From Streptomyces griseus (lineage in GTDB: Bacteria; Actinomycetota; Actinomycetes; Streptomycetales; Streptomycetaceae), in assembly GCF_900460065.1 (NCBI RefSeq), contig NZ_UAVD01000002.1, forward strand, positions 62,001 through 126,000: DNA of 64,000 bases, written 5' to 3'. The notes beneath the pieces were generated by a model. The model was given only the letters and a program-made list of their open reading frames with translations. It had not been told where the DNA came from and made no database searches. Both the position numbers and the translations under genes were made by a program. This document shows positions 27,208 to 37,238 of this stretch, piece by piece (position 1 is the first letter of the stretch; every line of letters starts with the position of its first letter).

Positions 27208-28878
27208 ATGCGAATATTCAAGTCCCGGGCTGCCCGGGCGGTCACGACGGCGGTCGCCGTCGCTCTGATCGCCACGGGCTGTTCCAGCGAGCGGGACGAG
27301 GGCGGCTCCAAGGGGGGCGACAAGGACACCTTCGTCTTCGCCGGAGCCGGTGACCCCGGTTCCCTCGACCCGGCCCTCGCGAGCGACGGCGAGACGTTCC
27401 GCGTCACCCGTCAGGCCTTCGAGGCGCTCCTGGAGCACGAGCCCGGCGGCAGCAAGCTCGTCGGCGGTCTCGCCGAGAAGTGGGAGAGCGACCCGGCCGG
27501 CAAGGTCTGGACGTTCAACCTGCGCCAGAACGTCAAGTTCCACGACGGCGAGGCGTTCAACGCCGCCGCGGTCTGCGCGAACTACGACCACTGGTTCAAC
27601 TGGAAGGGCACGTACCAGTCCAGCGCGGTCTCCTACTACTGGCAGACCATCATGGGCGGGTTCGCGAAGAACGAGGACGCCGAGGCGCCCAAGCCCAACT
27701 ACAAGTCCTGCACCGCCAAGGACGAGAACACGGCCGTCATCGAGGTGAACGAGCCCTCGGCGAACCTGCCGGGCGGATTCTCCCTCCAGGCGCTGGCGAT
27801 CCACTCGCCGAAGGCCATCAAGGAGTACGAGAAGCAGGACGCGACCGCCAAGGGCGACGCGATCACGTACCCCAAGTACAGCCAGGAGGCCGGCACGGTC
27901 GCCGGCACCGGCCCGTACAAGATCACGAAGTGGAACAAGGGGAACAAGGAAGTCTCCCTGGAGCGCTTCGACGACTACTGGGGCGACAAGGCCAAGGTGA
28001 AGAACCTGGTCTTCCGCACCATCTCCACCGAGGAGACCCGCCGCCAGGCGCTCCAGGCGGGTGACATCGACGGCTACGACCTGGTCGCGCCGGCCGATGT
28101 GACGACCCTGGAGAAGGAGGGTTACGAGGTCCCGACCCGTGACGTCTTCAACATCTTCTACCTCGGCATGAGCCAGTCGGCGAACCCGGCGCTGAAGAAG
28201 CCCGAGGTCCGTCAGGCGATCACGCACGCCATCGACCGCGAGAACCTCGTCAACACCCAGCTGCCCGAGGGCGGCAAGGTCGCGACCCAGTTCATGCCCG
28301 ACACGGTCGCCGGCTACTCGGACAAGGTGAAGACGTACCCGTTCGACACCGCCAAGGCGAAGGACCTCCTCAAGCAGGCCGGCGAGGAGAAGCTCTCCAT
28401 CGACTTCTGCTACCCGACCGAGGTCACCCGCCCGTACATGCCTGCCCCGCAGGACATGTTCGAGCTGATGAAGGCCGACCTGGAGAAGGCCGGCATCACC
28501 ATCAAGCCGAAGGCCATGAAGTGGGCCCCGGACTACCTCGACGCCACCGAGGCGGGCTCCTGCGCCCTGCACATGCTCGGCTGGACCGGTGACTTCAACG
28601 ACGGCTACAACTTCATCGGCACCTGGTTCGCCGGACCGGACAAGCAGTGGGGCTTCAAGGACCAGAAGGTCTTCGACGCCGTGAACGCCGCCTCCAAGGT
28701 CACCGACCCGGCCGCCCGCACCGCCGCGTACCAGAAGGCCAACGAGGCGATCGCGGAGTACGTCCCGGGCGTGCCGATCTCGTCCTCGCCGCCGGCCATC
28801 GCGTTCGCCAAGAACGTCAACCCGCCGAAGGTCTCCCCGCTGACGCAGGAGAACTTCGCCGAGGTCTCCTTCAAGTAA
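27208..28878 (+). CDS. Oligopeptide ABC transporter substrate-binding lipoprotein
   Basis: A 556-residue SBP family 5 protein. The lipoprotein signal has lipobox LIATGC near residue 27. The mature part starts with the family pattern FVFAGAGDPGSLDPALASDGE and contains NFNLR-like WTFNLRQNVKFHDGEAF. It binds peptides outside the membrane and delivers them to the permeases encoded next. ATG 27208 has AGGGG upstream. A perfect 18-bp hairpin follows the stop, likely allowing more of this product than of the permeases. Confidence 0.93.
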   Translation: MRIFKSRAARAVTTAVAVALIATGCSSERDEGGSKGGDKDTFVFAGAGDPGSLDPALASDGETFRVTRQAFEALLEHEPGGSKLVGGLAEKWESDPAGKVWTFNLRQNVKFHDGEAFNAAAVCANYDHWFNWKGTYQSSAVSYYWQTIMGGFAKNEDAEAPKPNYKSCTAKDENTAVIEVNEPSANLPGGFSLQALAIHSPKAIKEYEKQDATAKGDAITYPKYSQEAGTVAGTGPYKITKWNKGNKEVSLERFDDYWGDKAKVKNLVFRTISTEETRRQALQAGDIDGYDLVAPADVTTLEKEGYEVPTRDVFNIFYLGMSQSANPALKKPEVRQAITHAIDRENLVNTQLPEGGKVATQFMPDTVAGYSDKVKTYPFDTAKAKDLLKQAGEEKLSIDFCYPTEVTRPYMPAPQDMFELMKADLEKAGITIKPKAMKWAPDYLDATEAGSCALHMLGWTGDFNDGYNFIGTWFAGPDKQWGFKDQKVFDAVNAASKVTDPAARTAAYQKANEAIAEYVPGVPISSSPPAIAFAKNVNPPKVSPLTQENFAEVSFK

Positions 28879-28888
28879 TCGCACACCA

Positions 28889-28933
28889 GCGGGTCCGCCC
28901 GGCCACAGCAACCAGGTGGCCGGGCGGACCCGC
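28889..28933 (+). terminator. Perfect 18-bp stem-loop after the substrate-binding protein gene
   Basis: Arms GCGGGTCCGCCCGGCCAC (28889-28906) and its complement (28916-28933) enclose nine bases. The position inside the operon suggests partial termination or 3'-end protection of the first cistron. Confidence 0.7.
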
Positions 28934-28963
28934 ATCGACGCACGTGAGAAAGGGGCATGCGGG

Positions 28964-29968
28964 GTGCTGCGACTCGTCGTAAGAAGACTTCTCCAGCTCA
29001 TTCCCACCCTGCTCGGCCTGTCGGTCCTGCTGTTCCTCTGGCTGAACCGACTGCCCGGCGGACCCGCCTCAGCGATCCTGGGCGAGCGGGCCACCGAAGC
29101 CGAAGTAGCGAGAATCAACCGGGCACTCGGGCTCGACGAGCCGGTCCACGTCCAGTACTGGCGGTTCCTCAAGCGCATCTTCGAGCTCGACCTCGGAACC
29201 TCCACCCAGACCGGCCAGCCGGTGTGGGACGAATTCACCCTGCGCTTCCCGGCCACCGTGGAGCTCAGCGTCGCCGCGATCCTGATCGCCGTGGTCGTGG
29301 GCATCCCGATGGGCTACCTGGCGGCCAAGCACCGCGGCGGCTGGCTGGACGTCGCCTCCGTCTCCGGATCGCTGCTCGGCATCTGCATCCCGGTCTTCTT
29401 CCTGGCCATGCTGCTGCGCGGGATCTTCTCCGTGGAGCTGGGCTGGTTCCCGAGCCAGGGCCGGCTCACCACCGGACTCAACGCCACCGACGTCACCGGA
29501 TTCGCCGTCCTGGACGGCCTGTTGACCGGAGAGTTCGACGCGAGCTGGGACGCGATCATGCACTTGATCCTGCCCGCCGTCGCCCTGGCCTCGATCCCGC
29601 TGGCCGTCATCGTCCGGATGACCCGCGCCAGCGTCCTGGAGGTGCTCGGCGAGGACTACATCCGCACGGCCGAGTCCAAGGGCCTCGACAAGAAGACCGT
29701 GCGCGGTCGCCACGTACTGCGCAACGCCCTGCTGCCCGTGATCACCGCGGTCGGCCTGCTGACCGGCAGCCTGCTCTCCGGCGCGGTGCTCACCGAGTCC
29801 GTCTTCGACTTCGGCGGCATCGGCTCCTTCATCCGTACCGCGATCGACGGCCGCGACTACCCGGTCCTCGTCGGGTTCATTCTCTTCATCGCGATGGTGT
29901 ACGTGCTGATCAACCTGCTGGTCGACCTCGCGTACAGCATCATCGACCCGAGAGTGCGGGTGCACTGA
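28964..29968 (+). CDS. Peptide ABC transporter permease, DppB type
   Basis: A 334-residue membrane protein with about six transmembrane helices (LLQLIPTLLGLSVLLFLWL first). The permease EAA loop appears as EDYIRTAESKGLDKKTV, and the N-terminal region LDEPVHVQYW and DLGTS are family marks. GTG 28964 follows AGGGG by eight bases; the longer frame upstream runs through the hairpin. It forms the channel with the next gene product. Confidence 0.93.
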   Translation: MLRLVVRRLLQLIPTLLGLSVLLFLWLNRLPGGPASAILGERATEAEVARINRALGLDEPVHVQYWRFLKRIFELDLGTSTQTGQPVWDEFTLRFPATVELSVAAILIAVVVGIPMGYLAAKHRGGWLDVASVSGSLLGICIPVFFLAMLLRGIFSVELGWFPSQGRLTTGLNATDVTGFAVLDGLLTGEFDASWDAIMHLILPAVALASIPLAVIVRMTRASVLEVLGEDYIRTAESKGLDKKTVRGRHVLRNALLPVITAVGLLTGSLLSGAVLTESVFDFGGIGSFIRTAIDGRDYPVLVGFILFIAMVYVLINLLVDLAYSIIDPRVRVH

Positions 29969-29969
29969 C

Positions 29970-30932
29970 GTGACGATCCTGACCAACAAAGCAGACAAGA
30001 TCGACCGTCTCGCCGAGCTGACGCAGAGCTCGGAGACCGTCGCCGGCAGCAGCCTGTGGCGCGAGGCGTTCCGCCGGATGCGGTCCAGCAAGATGGCGAT
30101 CATCGGCGCGGCCATCATCGCCGCGTTCGTCCTCGTCGCGATCGTCGGACCGATGCTGGCCCCGCACGGGCCCACCGCGCAGAACTGGCGCAGTGAAGTC
30201 TTCCCCAACCAGGGCAAGTTCGTCGGCATGCGCGGCGAGAACTGGTTCGGCCTGGACCACCTGGGCCGCGACATGTTCTCCCGCTGGCTCGTCGGGGCCC
30301 GGCAGACGCTGCTCGTCGGTGTCGTCTCGATGCTCATCGGCCTGATCGTCGGCGCGCTCGTCGGTGTGCTCTCCGGAGCCGCCGCCACCCTCGGCGGCAA
30401 GGTCGGCCGACGCGTCGACACCGTGATCATGCGCTTCACCGACATCATGCTGTCGCTGCCCTCGCTGCTGCTCGCGGTCTCCATCGCCGCCGTGCTCGGC
30501 CAGTCGCTGACCACCGTGATGATCGCCGTGGGTGTCGTCCAGATCCCCATCTTCGCCCGCCTGCTGCGCGGTTCGATGCTGGTCCAGGGCGGCGCGGACT
30601 ACGTGCTGGCCGCGAAGGCGGTCGGCATCCGGCGCAAGCGGATCGTGCTCACGCAGATCCTGCCCAACTCGCTCAGCCCGGTGATCGTCCAGGCCACGCT
30701 GAGCCTGGCCACCGCGATCATCGAGGCCGCGGCCCTGTCCTACCTGGGTCTCGGCAACCCCGACCCGGCCGTGCCCGAGTGGGGCGTGATGCTCTCCCAG
30801 GCGCAGCGCTTCTTCGACAACGAGCCGATGATGGCCGCCTATCCGGCCATCGGGATCATCATCACCGCCCTCGGCTTCACCCTGCTCGGCGAGTCCATGC
30901 GCGAGGCCCTCGACCCGAAGTTGCGAGGCTGA
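29970..30932 (+). CDS. Peptide ABC transporter permease, DppC type
   Basis: A 320-residue permease. Typical are an N-terminal cytoplasmic segment, the first helix at ~40-60, the periplasmic motif HLGRDMFSRWLVGARQTL and the EAA loop DYVLAAKAVGIRRKRI. The GTG start lies one base after the DppB-like stop, so translation is coupled. Partner of the preceding permease in the inner membrane channel. Confidence 0.94.
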   Translation: MTILTNKADKIDRLAELTQSSETVAGSSLWREAFRRMRSSKMAIIGAAIIAAFVLVAIVGPMLAPHGPTAQNWRSEVFPNQGKFVGMRGENWFGLDHLGRDMFSRWLVGARQTLLVGVVSMLIGLIVGALVGVLSGAAATLGGKVGRRVDTVIMRFTDIMLSLPSLLLAVSIAAVLGQSLTTVMIAVGVVQIPIFARLLRGSMLVQGGADYVLAAKAVGIRRKRIVLTQILPNSLSPVIVQATLSLATAIIEAAALSYLGLGNPDPAVPEWGVMLSQAQRFFDNEPMMAAYPAIGIIITALGFTLLGESMREALDPKLRG

Positions 30933-30938
30933 AGTCCC

Positions 30939-31927
<989 letters not shown>

Positions 31928-31931
<4 letters not shown>

Positions 31932-33121
31932 GCCTTCTCGAACTGGACGACGTCAAAGTCCACTTCCCGGTCAAGAAGGGCCTCTTCTTCGACCGTACGG
32001 TGGGCCACGTCTACGCCGTCGACGGCGTCTCGCTGTCCATCGAGGCCGGTCAGACGTACGGCCTGGTCGGCGAGTCGGGCTGCGGCAAGACGACGCTCGG
32101 CCGGGCGGTCCTGCGGCTGAACGACATCACCGACGGCGGGGTCGTCTTCGACGGCACCGACCTGGCGAAGCTGCCGGGCGAGGAGATGCGGGCCTTCCGC
32201 CGCCGCCTCCAGATGGTCTTCCAGGACCCGCTGGGCAGCCTCAACCCCCGGCAGAACATCGAGTCGATCCTGTCCGAGGGCATGGCCGCCCACGGCATCG
32301 GCAAGGACCAGACGGAGCGCCGGGAGAAGATCAAGGCCATCCTCGCCAAGGTCGGCCTGCCGTCCAACGCGCTCTCCCGCTACCCGCACGAGTTCTCCGG
32401 CGGCCAGCGCCAGCGCATCGGCATCGCCCGCGCCCTGGTGCTGGAGCCGGACGTGATCATCTGCGACGAGCCGGTCTCCGCGCTCGACGTCTCGGTCCAG
32501 GCGCAGGTGATCAACCTGCTGGAGGAGCTCCAGGAGTCCCTGGGCCTGACCTACCTGGTGATCGCGCACGACCTCGCCGTGGTCCGGCACATCTCGGACG
32601 TCATCGGGGTGATGTACCTCGGCGGGCTCGTCGAGGAGGCCCCGAGCGACGCGCTGTACGCGGGGCCCCGGCACCCGTACACCAAGGCGCTGATGTCGGC
32701 GGTCCCGGTGCCCGACCCGGAGGTCGAGGACCGTCGCGAGCGGATCCTGCTCCACGGCGACCTGCCCTCCCCGGCGAACCCGCCGACCGGCTGCCGGTTC
32801 CACACCCGCTGCCCGTGGGTGCAGGAGACCAAGTGCGCCACGGAGCGCCCGCCGCTGCTGGACACCGGCGACGGGCACAAGGTGGCCTGCCACTTCACGG
32901 CCGAGATCGAGGCCGGGACGGTGAAGCAGACCCTGGCCACGGGCATCGAGGCGGTCACCGGCACGGAAACGGTGGCTGCCGAAGCGGTGGAGACCGCGGA
33001 GGGCGAGACCCCCGCCGGGAAGCCGGCGGCGGCCGGGGCCCCCGCCGAGGAGCCCGCGACCGTACCGGCCCAGGCCGACGCGGACGCCACCGAACAGACG
33101 GAGGGCAGCCCCAAGGCGTAG
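31928..33121 (+). CDS. Peptide ABC transporter ATPase, DppF type, with acidic Ala-rich tail
   Basis: A 397-residue ATPase with Walker A GESGCGKT, signature FSGGQRQRI, Walker B IICDEP and the cysteine-containing C-terminal extension (CRFHTRCPWVQETKC). After residue ~335 comes a ~60-residue low-complexity tail rich in Ala, Glu, Thr and Pro that is not needed for ATPase function and looks disordered. The ATG overlaps the DppD-like stop. Energises peptide import with its partner ATPase. Confidence 0.94.
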
Positions 33122-33127
33122 GACCGG

Positions 33128-33133
33128 CACAAT
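33128..33133 (+). promoter_or_regulatory. -10 element of a leaderless gene
   Basis: CACAAT ends six bases before the GTG at 33140, placing the transcription start at or next to the start codon. Confidence 0.45.
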
Positions 33134-33139
33134 TGCCCG

Positions 33140-33811
33140 GTGCTCACCGAACTGTTCACGCCCTCCGTCCAGCATGCGCTCGATCTCGTCGGGATCTTCG
33201 TCTTCGCGATCTCGGGCGCCCTGCTCGCCGTCCGCAAGAACTTCGATGTCTTCGGCATCGCGGTCCTCGCGGAGGTGACAGCGCTGGGCGGAGGGCTGTT
33301 CCGTGACGTGATGATCGGCGCGATCCCGCCCGCCGCCTTCACCGACCTCGGCTACTTCACCACCCCGCTCGTCGCCGCCGTCCTGGTCTTCTTCCTCCAC
33401 CCGCACGTGGAGCGGATCCAGGTCGGCGTCAACGTCTTCGACGCGGCGGGGCTCGGCCTGTTCTGCGTGACCGGCACGGTCAAGGCGTACGAGTACGGCC
33501 TCGGGCTCACCGCGTCGGCGGCGCTGGGCCTGGCCACCGCGGTCGGCGGCGGTGTGCTGCGCGACGTGCTGGCCAACGAGGTGCCCTCCCTGCTGCGCTG
33601 GGACCGCGACCTGTACGCGGTGCCGGCGATCGTCGGCGCGACCATGGTCGTCCTGTGCATCCGCTTCGACACCCTGAACGCCCTGACCAGCGGTCTGGCG
33701 GTGATCGCCGCGTTCGTCCTGCGGCTGCTGGCACTGCGCTTCCACTGGCGGGCGCCCCGCGCGTACAACCGCTCCTCGGCGCGGGCCGAGGAGGGCTCGG
33801 CGGCCACCTAG
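33140..33811 (+). CDS. TRIC/UPF0126-family membrane protein
   Basis: A 223-residue protein with about seven transmembrane helices built from two related halves, each with a glycine-rich motif: LGGGLFRDVMIG near 55 and VGGGVLRDVLANEVP near 142. This is the UPF0126/TRIC pattern; bacterial and archaeal TRIC proteins form trimeric monovalent cation channels. The GTG start seems leaderless (CACAAT six bases upstream). It follows the peptide transporter by 18 bp but has its own promoter-like element. Confidence 0.88.
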   Translation: MLTELFTPSVQHALDLVGIFVFAISGALLAVRKNFDVFGIAVLAEVTALGGGLFRDVMIGAIPPAAFTDLGYFTTPLVAAVLVFFLHPHVERIQVGVNVFDAAGLGLFCVTGTVKAYEYGLGLTASAALGLATAVGGGVLRDVLANEVPSLLRWDRDLYAVPAIVGATMVVLCIRFDTLNALTSGLAVIAAFVLRLLALRFHWRAPRAYNRSSARAEEGSAAT

Positions 33812-33873
33812 GTCCTGCCGTCGGCGCGGTGATCCGGCTCTCAAAAAGCTACCGCTCAGTAGTGAGGTGCATG

Positions 33874-33879
33874 TACCGT
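33874..33879 (+). promoter_or_regulatory. -10 element before the thioesterase gene
   Basis: TACCGT lies seven bases before ATG 33887. Upstream, CTCAGTAGTGAG (about 33855-33866) is a short inverted repeat that could be an operator. Confidence 0.35.
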
Positions 33880-33886
33880 GCATGCC

Positions 33887-34756
33887 ATGGCACAGGCAGC
33901 GACTGAGGCGGCGCAGACCGCACCCGCAACCATCGGCGACAGCGAGTTCGACCGGGACACCGCGGTCACCCTGCGCGAGGAAGGCGTCTACGACGCCGAG
34001 CTCTCCGCGGGCTGGACCATCATCCACGCCGTCAACGGCGGCTACCTGCTGGCCCTGCTCGGGCGGGCCCTGGGCGAGGCGCTGCCCCACGCCGACCCGT
34101 TCTCCGTCTCCGCGCACTACCTCACCGCCTCCGTGCCCGGCCCCGCCGTGATCCGCACCCAGGTGGTCCGCGCCGGCCGCACCCTCTCCACCGGTCAGGC
34201 CTCCCTCTTCCAGTACGCCGAGGACGGCAGCGAGATCGAGCGCATCCGCGTCCTGGCCACCTACGGGGACCTGGACGCGCTCCCCGACGACGTCCGCACG
34301 ACGGCCCTGCCGCCCGCCATGCCCGACCGGGACCACTGCCTCGGCCCGAGCGACGGCGCGCCCAAGATCCCCGGCAGCTCCGCCATCACCGACCGCCTGG
34401 ACATCAAGCTGGACCCGGCGACCGTCGGCTGGGCCGTCGGAGCCCCGTCCGGCAAGGGCGAGATGCGCGGCTGGTTCGGCCTGGCCGACGGTCGCGACCC
34501 GGACGCGCTGTCGCTGCTGCTCACCGTGGACGCCCTGCCGCCGACCTCCTTCGAACTGGGCCTGACCGGCTGGACCCCCACCGTCGAGCTGACCACCCAC
34601 ATCCGCTGCCGCCCCGCCCCGGGCCCGCTCCGCGTCTCCATCACCACCCGCAACCTCGCGGGCGGCTTCCTGGAGGAGGACGCGGAGGTCTGGGACAGCG
34701 CCGACCGCCTCGTCGCCCAGTCCCGCCAGCTGGCCAAGGCCCCGCGCGCGGCCTGA
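33887..34756 (+). CDS. Hotdog-fold acyl-CoA thioesterase-like protein
   Basis: A 289-residue protein made of two hotdog-like halves, as in TesB-type thioesterases: GWTIIHAVNGGYLLALLGRAL then VSAHYLTASVPGPAVIRT, and a second half with GWFGLADGRDPDALSLLLTVDALP. It likely hydrolyses acyl-CoA; substrate unknown. ATG 33887 is chosen because a -10-like TACCGT lies seven bases upstream (leaderless); GTG 33878 would add three residues. The stop is nine bases from the convergent MerR-family gene. Confidence 0.82.
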   Translation: MAQAATEAAQTAPATIGDSEFDRDTAVTLREEGVYDAELSAGWTIIHAVNGGYLLALLGRALGEALPHADPFSVSAHYLTASVPGPAVIRTQVVRAGRTLSTGQASLFQYAEDGSEIERIRVLATYGDLDALPDDVRTTALPPAMPDRDHCLGPSDGAPKIPGSSAITDRLDIKLDPATVGWAVGAPSGKGEMRGWFGLADGRDPDALSLLLTVDALPPTSFELGLTGWTPTVELTTHIRCRPAPGPLRVSITTRNLAGGFLEEDAEVWDSADRLVAQSRQLAKAPRAA

Positions 34757-34765
34757 GCCCGCGCC

Positions 34766-35587
34766 TCACTCCCAGGCGGCGGACTCCGGATCGACGCCGT
34801 GGGCCCCGGCGTTCGCCGCGATCACCTCGTACAGCCAGCCGCCGAGTCCCGGCGCGACCGCGTCGTAGTGCGCGACGTAGCCGGGATCGGTGACGAACGT
34901 CCGGCCGATGCAGACCTGCATGGCGTACGTGCAGTCGAAGTACGTCGAGATCTGCGCGCGGTGCCGCTCCGCGAGGGCGTCCGCAGCCCCGGACCCGGGC
35001 GCGACGCCCGCACGGTACGCGGCGGCGAGGTCGGCGGACAGGGCCTCGACGGCCGCCGCCACGCCCTCCCAGTCCTCGCGGTCCATCGCGGCGGCCCGCT
35101 CCGCGTACTGCGCCCACTGCGCCGTGCCGCCCCAGCGCTCCTCGGCCTCCTCGGTCCGGGCCGGCTCCCAGTCGGCCCCGAAGATCTCCACCTGCTCCTC
35201 GGGCGTCAGCCGGATCCCCGGCTTCGACTCCAGGAGCATGCGGTCCACCGCGCCCACCATCCGCTCCAGCCGGGAGATCCGCCCCGCGAGCTGCCCACGC
35301 TGCCGCCGCAGATGCTCGCGCGCGTCGACCTCCGGGTCGTCCAGGAGGCGCCCGATCGCGGCGAGCGGGAGACCGATCTCCCGGTAGACCAGGACCCGGT
35401 GGAGCCGGGCGACGTCGTCGTCCCCGTACACCCGGTAGCCGGCCCTCGTGCGGCCCCCCGGACGCACGAGCCCGATCGCGTCCCAGTGGTGCAGCGTCTT
35501 CACGCTGACCCCGACGAGGCCGGCGGTCCGCCCGACGGTCAGCCCCTCGGCGGGCGGTTCCCCGGGGCGCCGGTCCTCGTCGCTCAT
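34766..35587 (-). CDS. MerR-family regulator with TipAS-like ligand domain
   Basis: A 273-residue regulator. An N-terminal MerR winged helix covers residues ~17-85 (LTVGRTAGLVGVSVKTLHHWD, then YRVYGDDDVARL). A dimerisation coiled coil covers ~90-130, and a C-terminal TipAS-like all-helical domain ~150-265 (ERWGGTAQWAQY, YAMQVCIGRTFVTDPGY). TipA-type proteins bind thiopeptide or other drugs and activate promoters with long spacers. It is the second gene of an operon with the metalloprotease (22-bp gap), whose promoter has a 19-bp spacer, suggesting autoactivation. Confidence 0.88.
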   Translation of the reverse strand: MSDEDRRPGEPPAEGLTVGRTAGLVGVSVKTLHHWDAIGLVRPGGRTRAGYRVYGDDDVARLHRVLVYREIGLPLAAIGRLLDDPEVDAREHLRRQRGQLAGRISRLERMVGAVDRMLLESKPGIRLTPEEQVEIFGADWEPARTEEAEERWGGTAQWAQYAERAAAMDREDWEGVAAAVEALSADLAAAYRAGVAPGSGAADALAERHRAQISTYFDCTYAMQVCIGRTFVTDPGYVAHYDAVAPGLGGWLYEVIAANAGAHGVDPESAAWE

Positions 35588-35609
35588 CGCTCCAGTCTCG
35601 CGCAACCGG

Positions 35610-36494
35610 TCACGCGCCGGTCGGCACACCGGCGTTCGCGAGGACCTCCCGGGCGGGCAGGGCGACGCTCGCGGCCGCGGTCAGCCCGGAGGCCGCGAGG
35701 TGGGCGTCGGCGAAACGCAGGCCGGCCGCGTACCCGGCGAAGTCCGGCAGCCCGACCGGCTCCTGGCCCAGGTGGAGTGCGGTGCGGTTGCCGAAGACGT
35801 ACGGGGACAGGTTCCCCATGCCCGCGACGTCGATCCCGGCCGCCACCTTCGCGCAGGCGTCGTCCAGCTCCGCGCCGGACAACGAGGTCGCCCAGGGGCC
35901 CATGGCGTCCTCGCCCGCCAGCTCCCGCACGAAGGCCTCGGCCAGCCCTTCGGCCACGACCTGCTCGCCCACCGTGACCGCCGCCGGGTCCCAGTCCACG
36001 TTGGCGTAGCGGACGTTGTGGTGCAGCTCGTGGGCGGCGGCGTGCTCGATCTTGGCGAGCCCGGTCGCGGTGGGCCACATCATCAGCAGGATCGCGCCCG
36101 GGATGCCGCCGAGGCCGAAGTAGCCCTGGTTGAGGTGGATCATCGGGTCGTCCGGGTCGCCGAGCACCAGAACCACGTGCACGGTCCCGGCGGTCCGCGC
36201 ACCGGGCGCCGCCGCGCCCAGGCGTTCCCGCGCGGCGGCGAGGGACTCCTCGATCCGCTGCCACACCCGGGCCTCCCGCATCCGTTCCAGGGCCGCCGGA
36301 AGGCGCGGGTCGTCCCGGTCGAGCGGGAACCCGCTGCCCGCACGGTGCTGCTCGACGAGGTCCCCGACCCCCACCGCGCCCATCACCTCCTGCAGCGGGG
36401 CGAGCATCTCGCGCAGGGCGTCGGGCCGTCGGGCGACGGGGCGGCGCAGGAGGTCGAGGTGGGCGGAGGCGGTGTCATGGACGACGATCTTCAT
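35610..36494 (-). CDS. DUF2268 putative zinc metalloprotease
   Basis: A 294-residue protein with the zinc motif HELHH (about 154-158, in AAAHELHHNVRY) and a downstream Glu in VAEGLAEAFVRE, as expected for DUF2268 predicted Zn-dependent proteases. No signal peptide is seen. It is preceded by a MerR-type promoter whose -10 ends eight bases before the ATG, so the transcript should be essentially leaderless, and is followed by a TipA-like regulator. Context suggests a drug- or stress-induced protein. Confidence 0.82.
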   Translation of the reverse strand: MKIVVHDTASAHLDLLRRPVARRPDALREMLAPLQEVMGAVGVGDLVEQHRAGSGFPLDRDDPRLPAALERMREARVWQRIEESLAAARERLGAAAPGARTAGTVHVVLVLGDPDDPMIHLNQGYFGLGGIPGAILLMMWPTATGLAKIEHAAAHELHHNVRYANVDWDPAAVTVGEQVVAEGLAEAFVRELAGEDAMGPWATSLSGAELDDACAKVAAGIDVAGMGNLSPYVFGNRTALHLGQEPVGLPDFAGYAAGLRFADAHLAASGLTAAASVALPAREVLANAGVPTGA

Positions 36495-36502
36495 ACCGGG
36501 GG

Positions 36503-36533
36503 ACCGTAGGGCCTCCTGTTACGGGAGGGTCAA
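36503..36533 (-). promoter_or_regulatory. MerR-type promoter with 19-bp spacer and palindrome
   Basis: On the minus strand TTGACC (36533-36528) and TACGGT (36508-36503) are separated by 19 bp, two more than optimal, as in MerR-activated promoters. The spacer carries the palindrome CCTCCTGTTACGGGAGG (36512-36528, 14 of 17 positions symmetric). The adjacent TipA-like regulator is the obvious ligand-dependent activator. Confidence 0.7.
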
Positions 36534-36592
36534 GGGCGGTCAAGGACGGTCAGGGGTGGCCGGGGGCGGTCAGGGGCAGCCGAGGACGGTCG
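36525..36592. repeat. Degenerate GGTCA-containing tandem repeats
   Basis: GGTCA recurs at irregular 11-26 bp steps (GGGTCAAGGGCGGTCAAGG, then GGACGGTCAGGGG and GGGCGGTCAGGGG) upstream of the MerR-type promoter. It could hold extra regulator contacts or simply be a decayed repeat. Confidence 0.4.
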
Positions 36593-36605
36593 GCTTCCCC
36601 CGCGG

Positions 36606-37232
36606 TCACCCCTCGTCCAGCCAGTGCTCGCGGCCGATCGAGACCAGCCGCAGCCGACGCCGGGCCACCCGGACGACCTCCCGCTCGCCCGCCGGGCCCG
36701 CCTCCAGCAGGGCCGACGCGGTGATCACCATGTGGTCCACATAGAGGCCGCCCAGCATCAACAGGTCCTCCGTGCTCCACCCGGCCGACGCCGGCTCCTC
36801 GCGCAGCGCGAGCGCCACCTCCTCGGCGAACCGCCGCAGTTGCGCGGCGATGGCCACGCGCACCGGTCCCACTCCGCCGTGCTGTTCCCGCGCGATGAAC
36901 CGGAAGTGCGCCGGCTGTGCGCCGACATGACTCGCTATCACCCGCACGCTGCGGTCGAGGCGTTCCTCGCTGTCGCCCGTCTCCGCGAGCACCGCGGCGA
37001 TCAGCCCGTGCAGACTGCCCAGGGTCTCCTCGACCAGGGCGACGCCGAGCGCCGCGGTGTCCTCGAAGTGCCGGTAGAAGGCGGTCGGGGTCACCCCGGC
37101 GGCCCGGGTGACCTCCCGCAGGCCCAGGCTGCTCAGGCTCTGGTGCTCCAGCAGGACGAGCGCCGCGTCCAGGAGGGACTGGCGCGTCCTGAGCTTCTGG
37201 GTCCGGCGGACTCCGGTGGGCGTGTGACTCAT
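36606..37232 (-). CDS. TetR-family transcriptional regulator
   Basis: A 208-residue regulator. The N-terminal TetR helix-turn-helix (RQSLLDAALVLLE, LREVTRAAGVTPTAFYRHFED) covers residues ~15-65 and a helical ligand domain follows. It is divergent from a small membrane-protein gene; between them CAGTAAACA (37239-37247) and CAGTGAACA (37295-37303) are repeated and may be its operator half-sites. The C-terminus resembles FabR-like lipid regulators, but the ligand is unknown. Confidence 0.88.
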   Translation of the reverse strand: MSHTPTGVRRTQKLRTRQSLLDAALVLLEHQSLSSLGLREVTRAAGVTPTAFYRHFEDTAALGVALVEETLGSLHGLIAAVLAETGDSEERLDRSVRVIASHVGAQPAHFRFIAREQHGGVGPVRVAIAAQLRRFAEEVALALREEPASAGWSTEDLLMLGGLYVDHMVITASALLEAGPAGEREVVRVARRRLRLVSIGREHWLDEG

Positions 37233-37238
37233 GCCATT

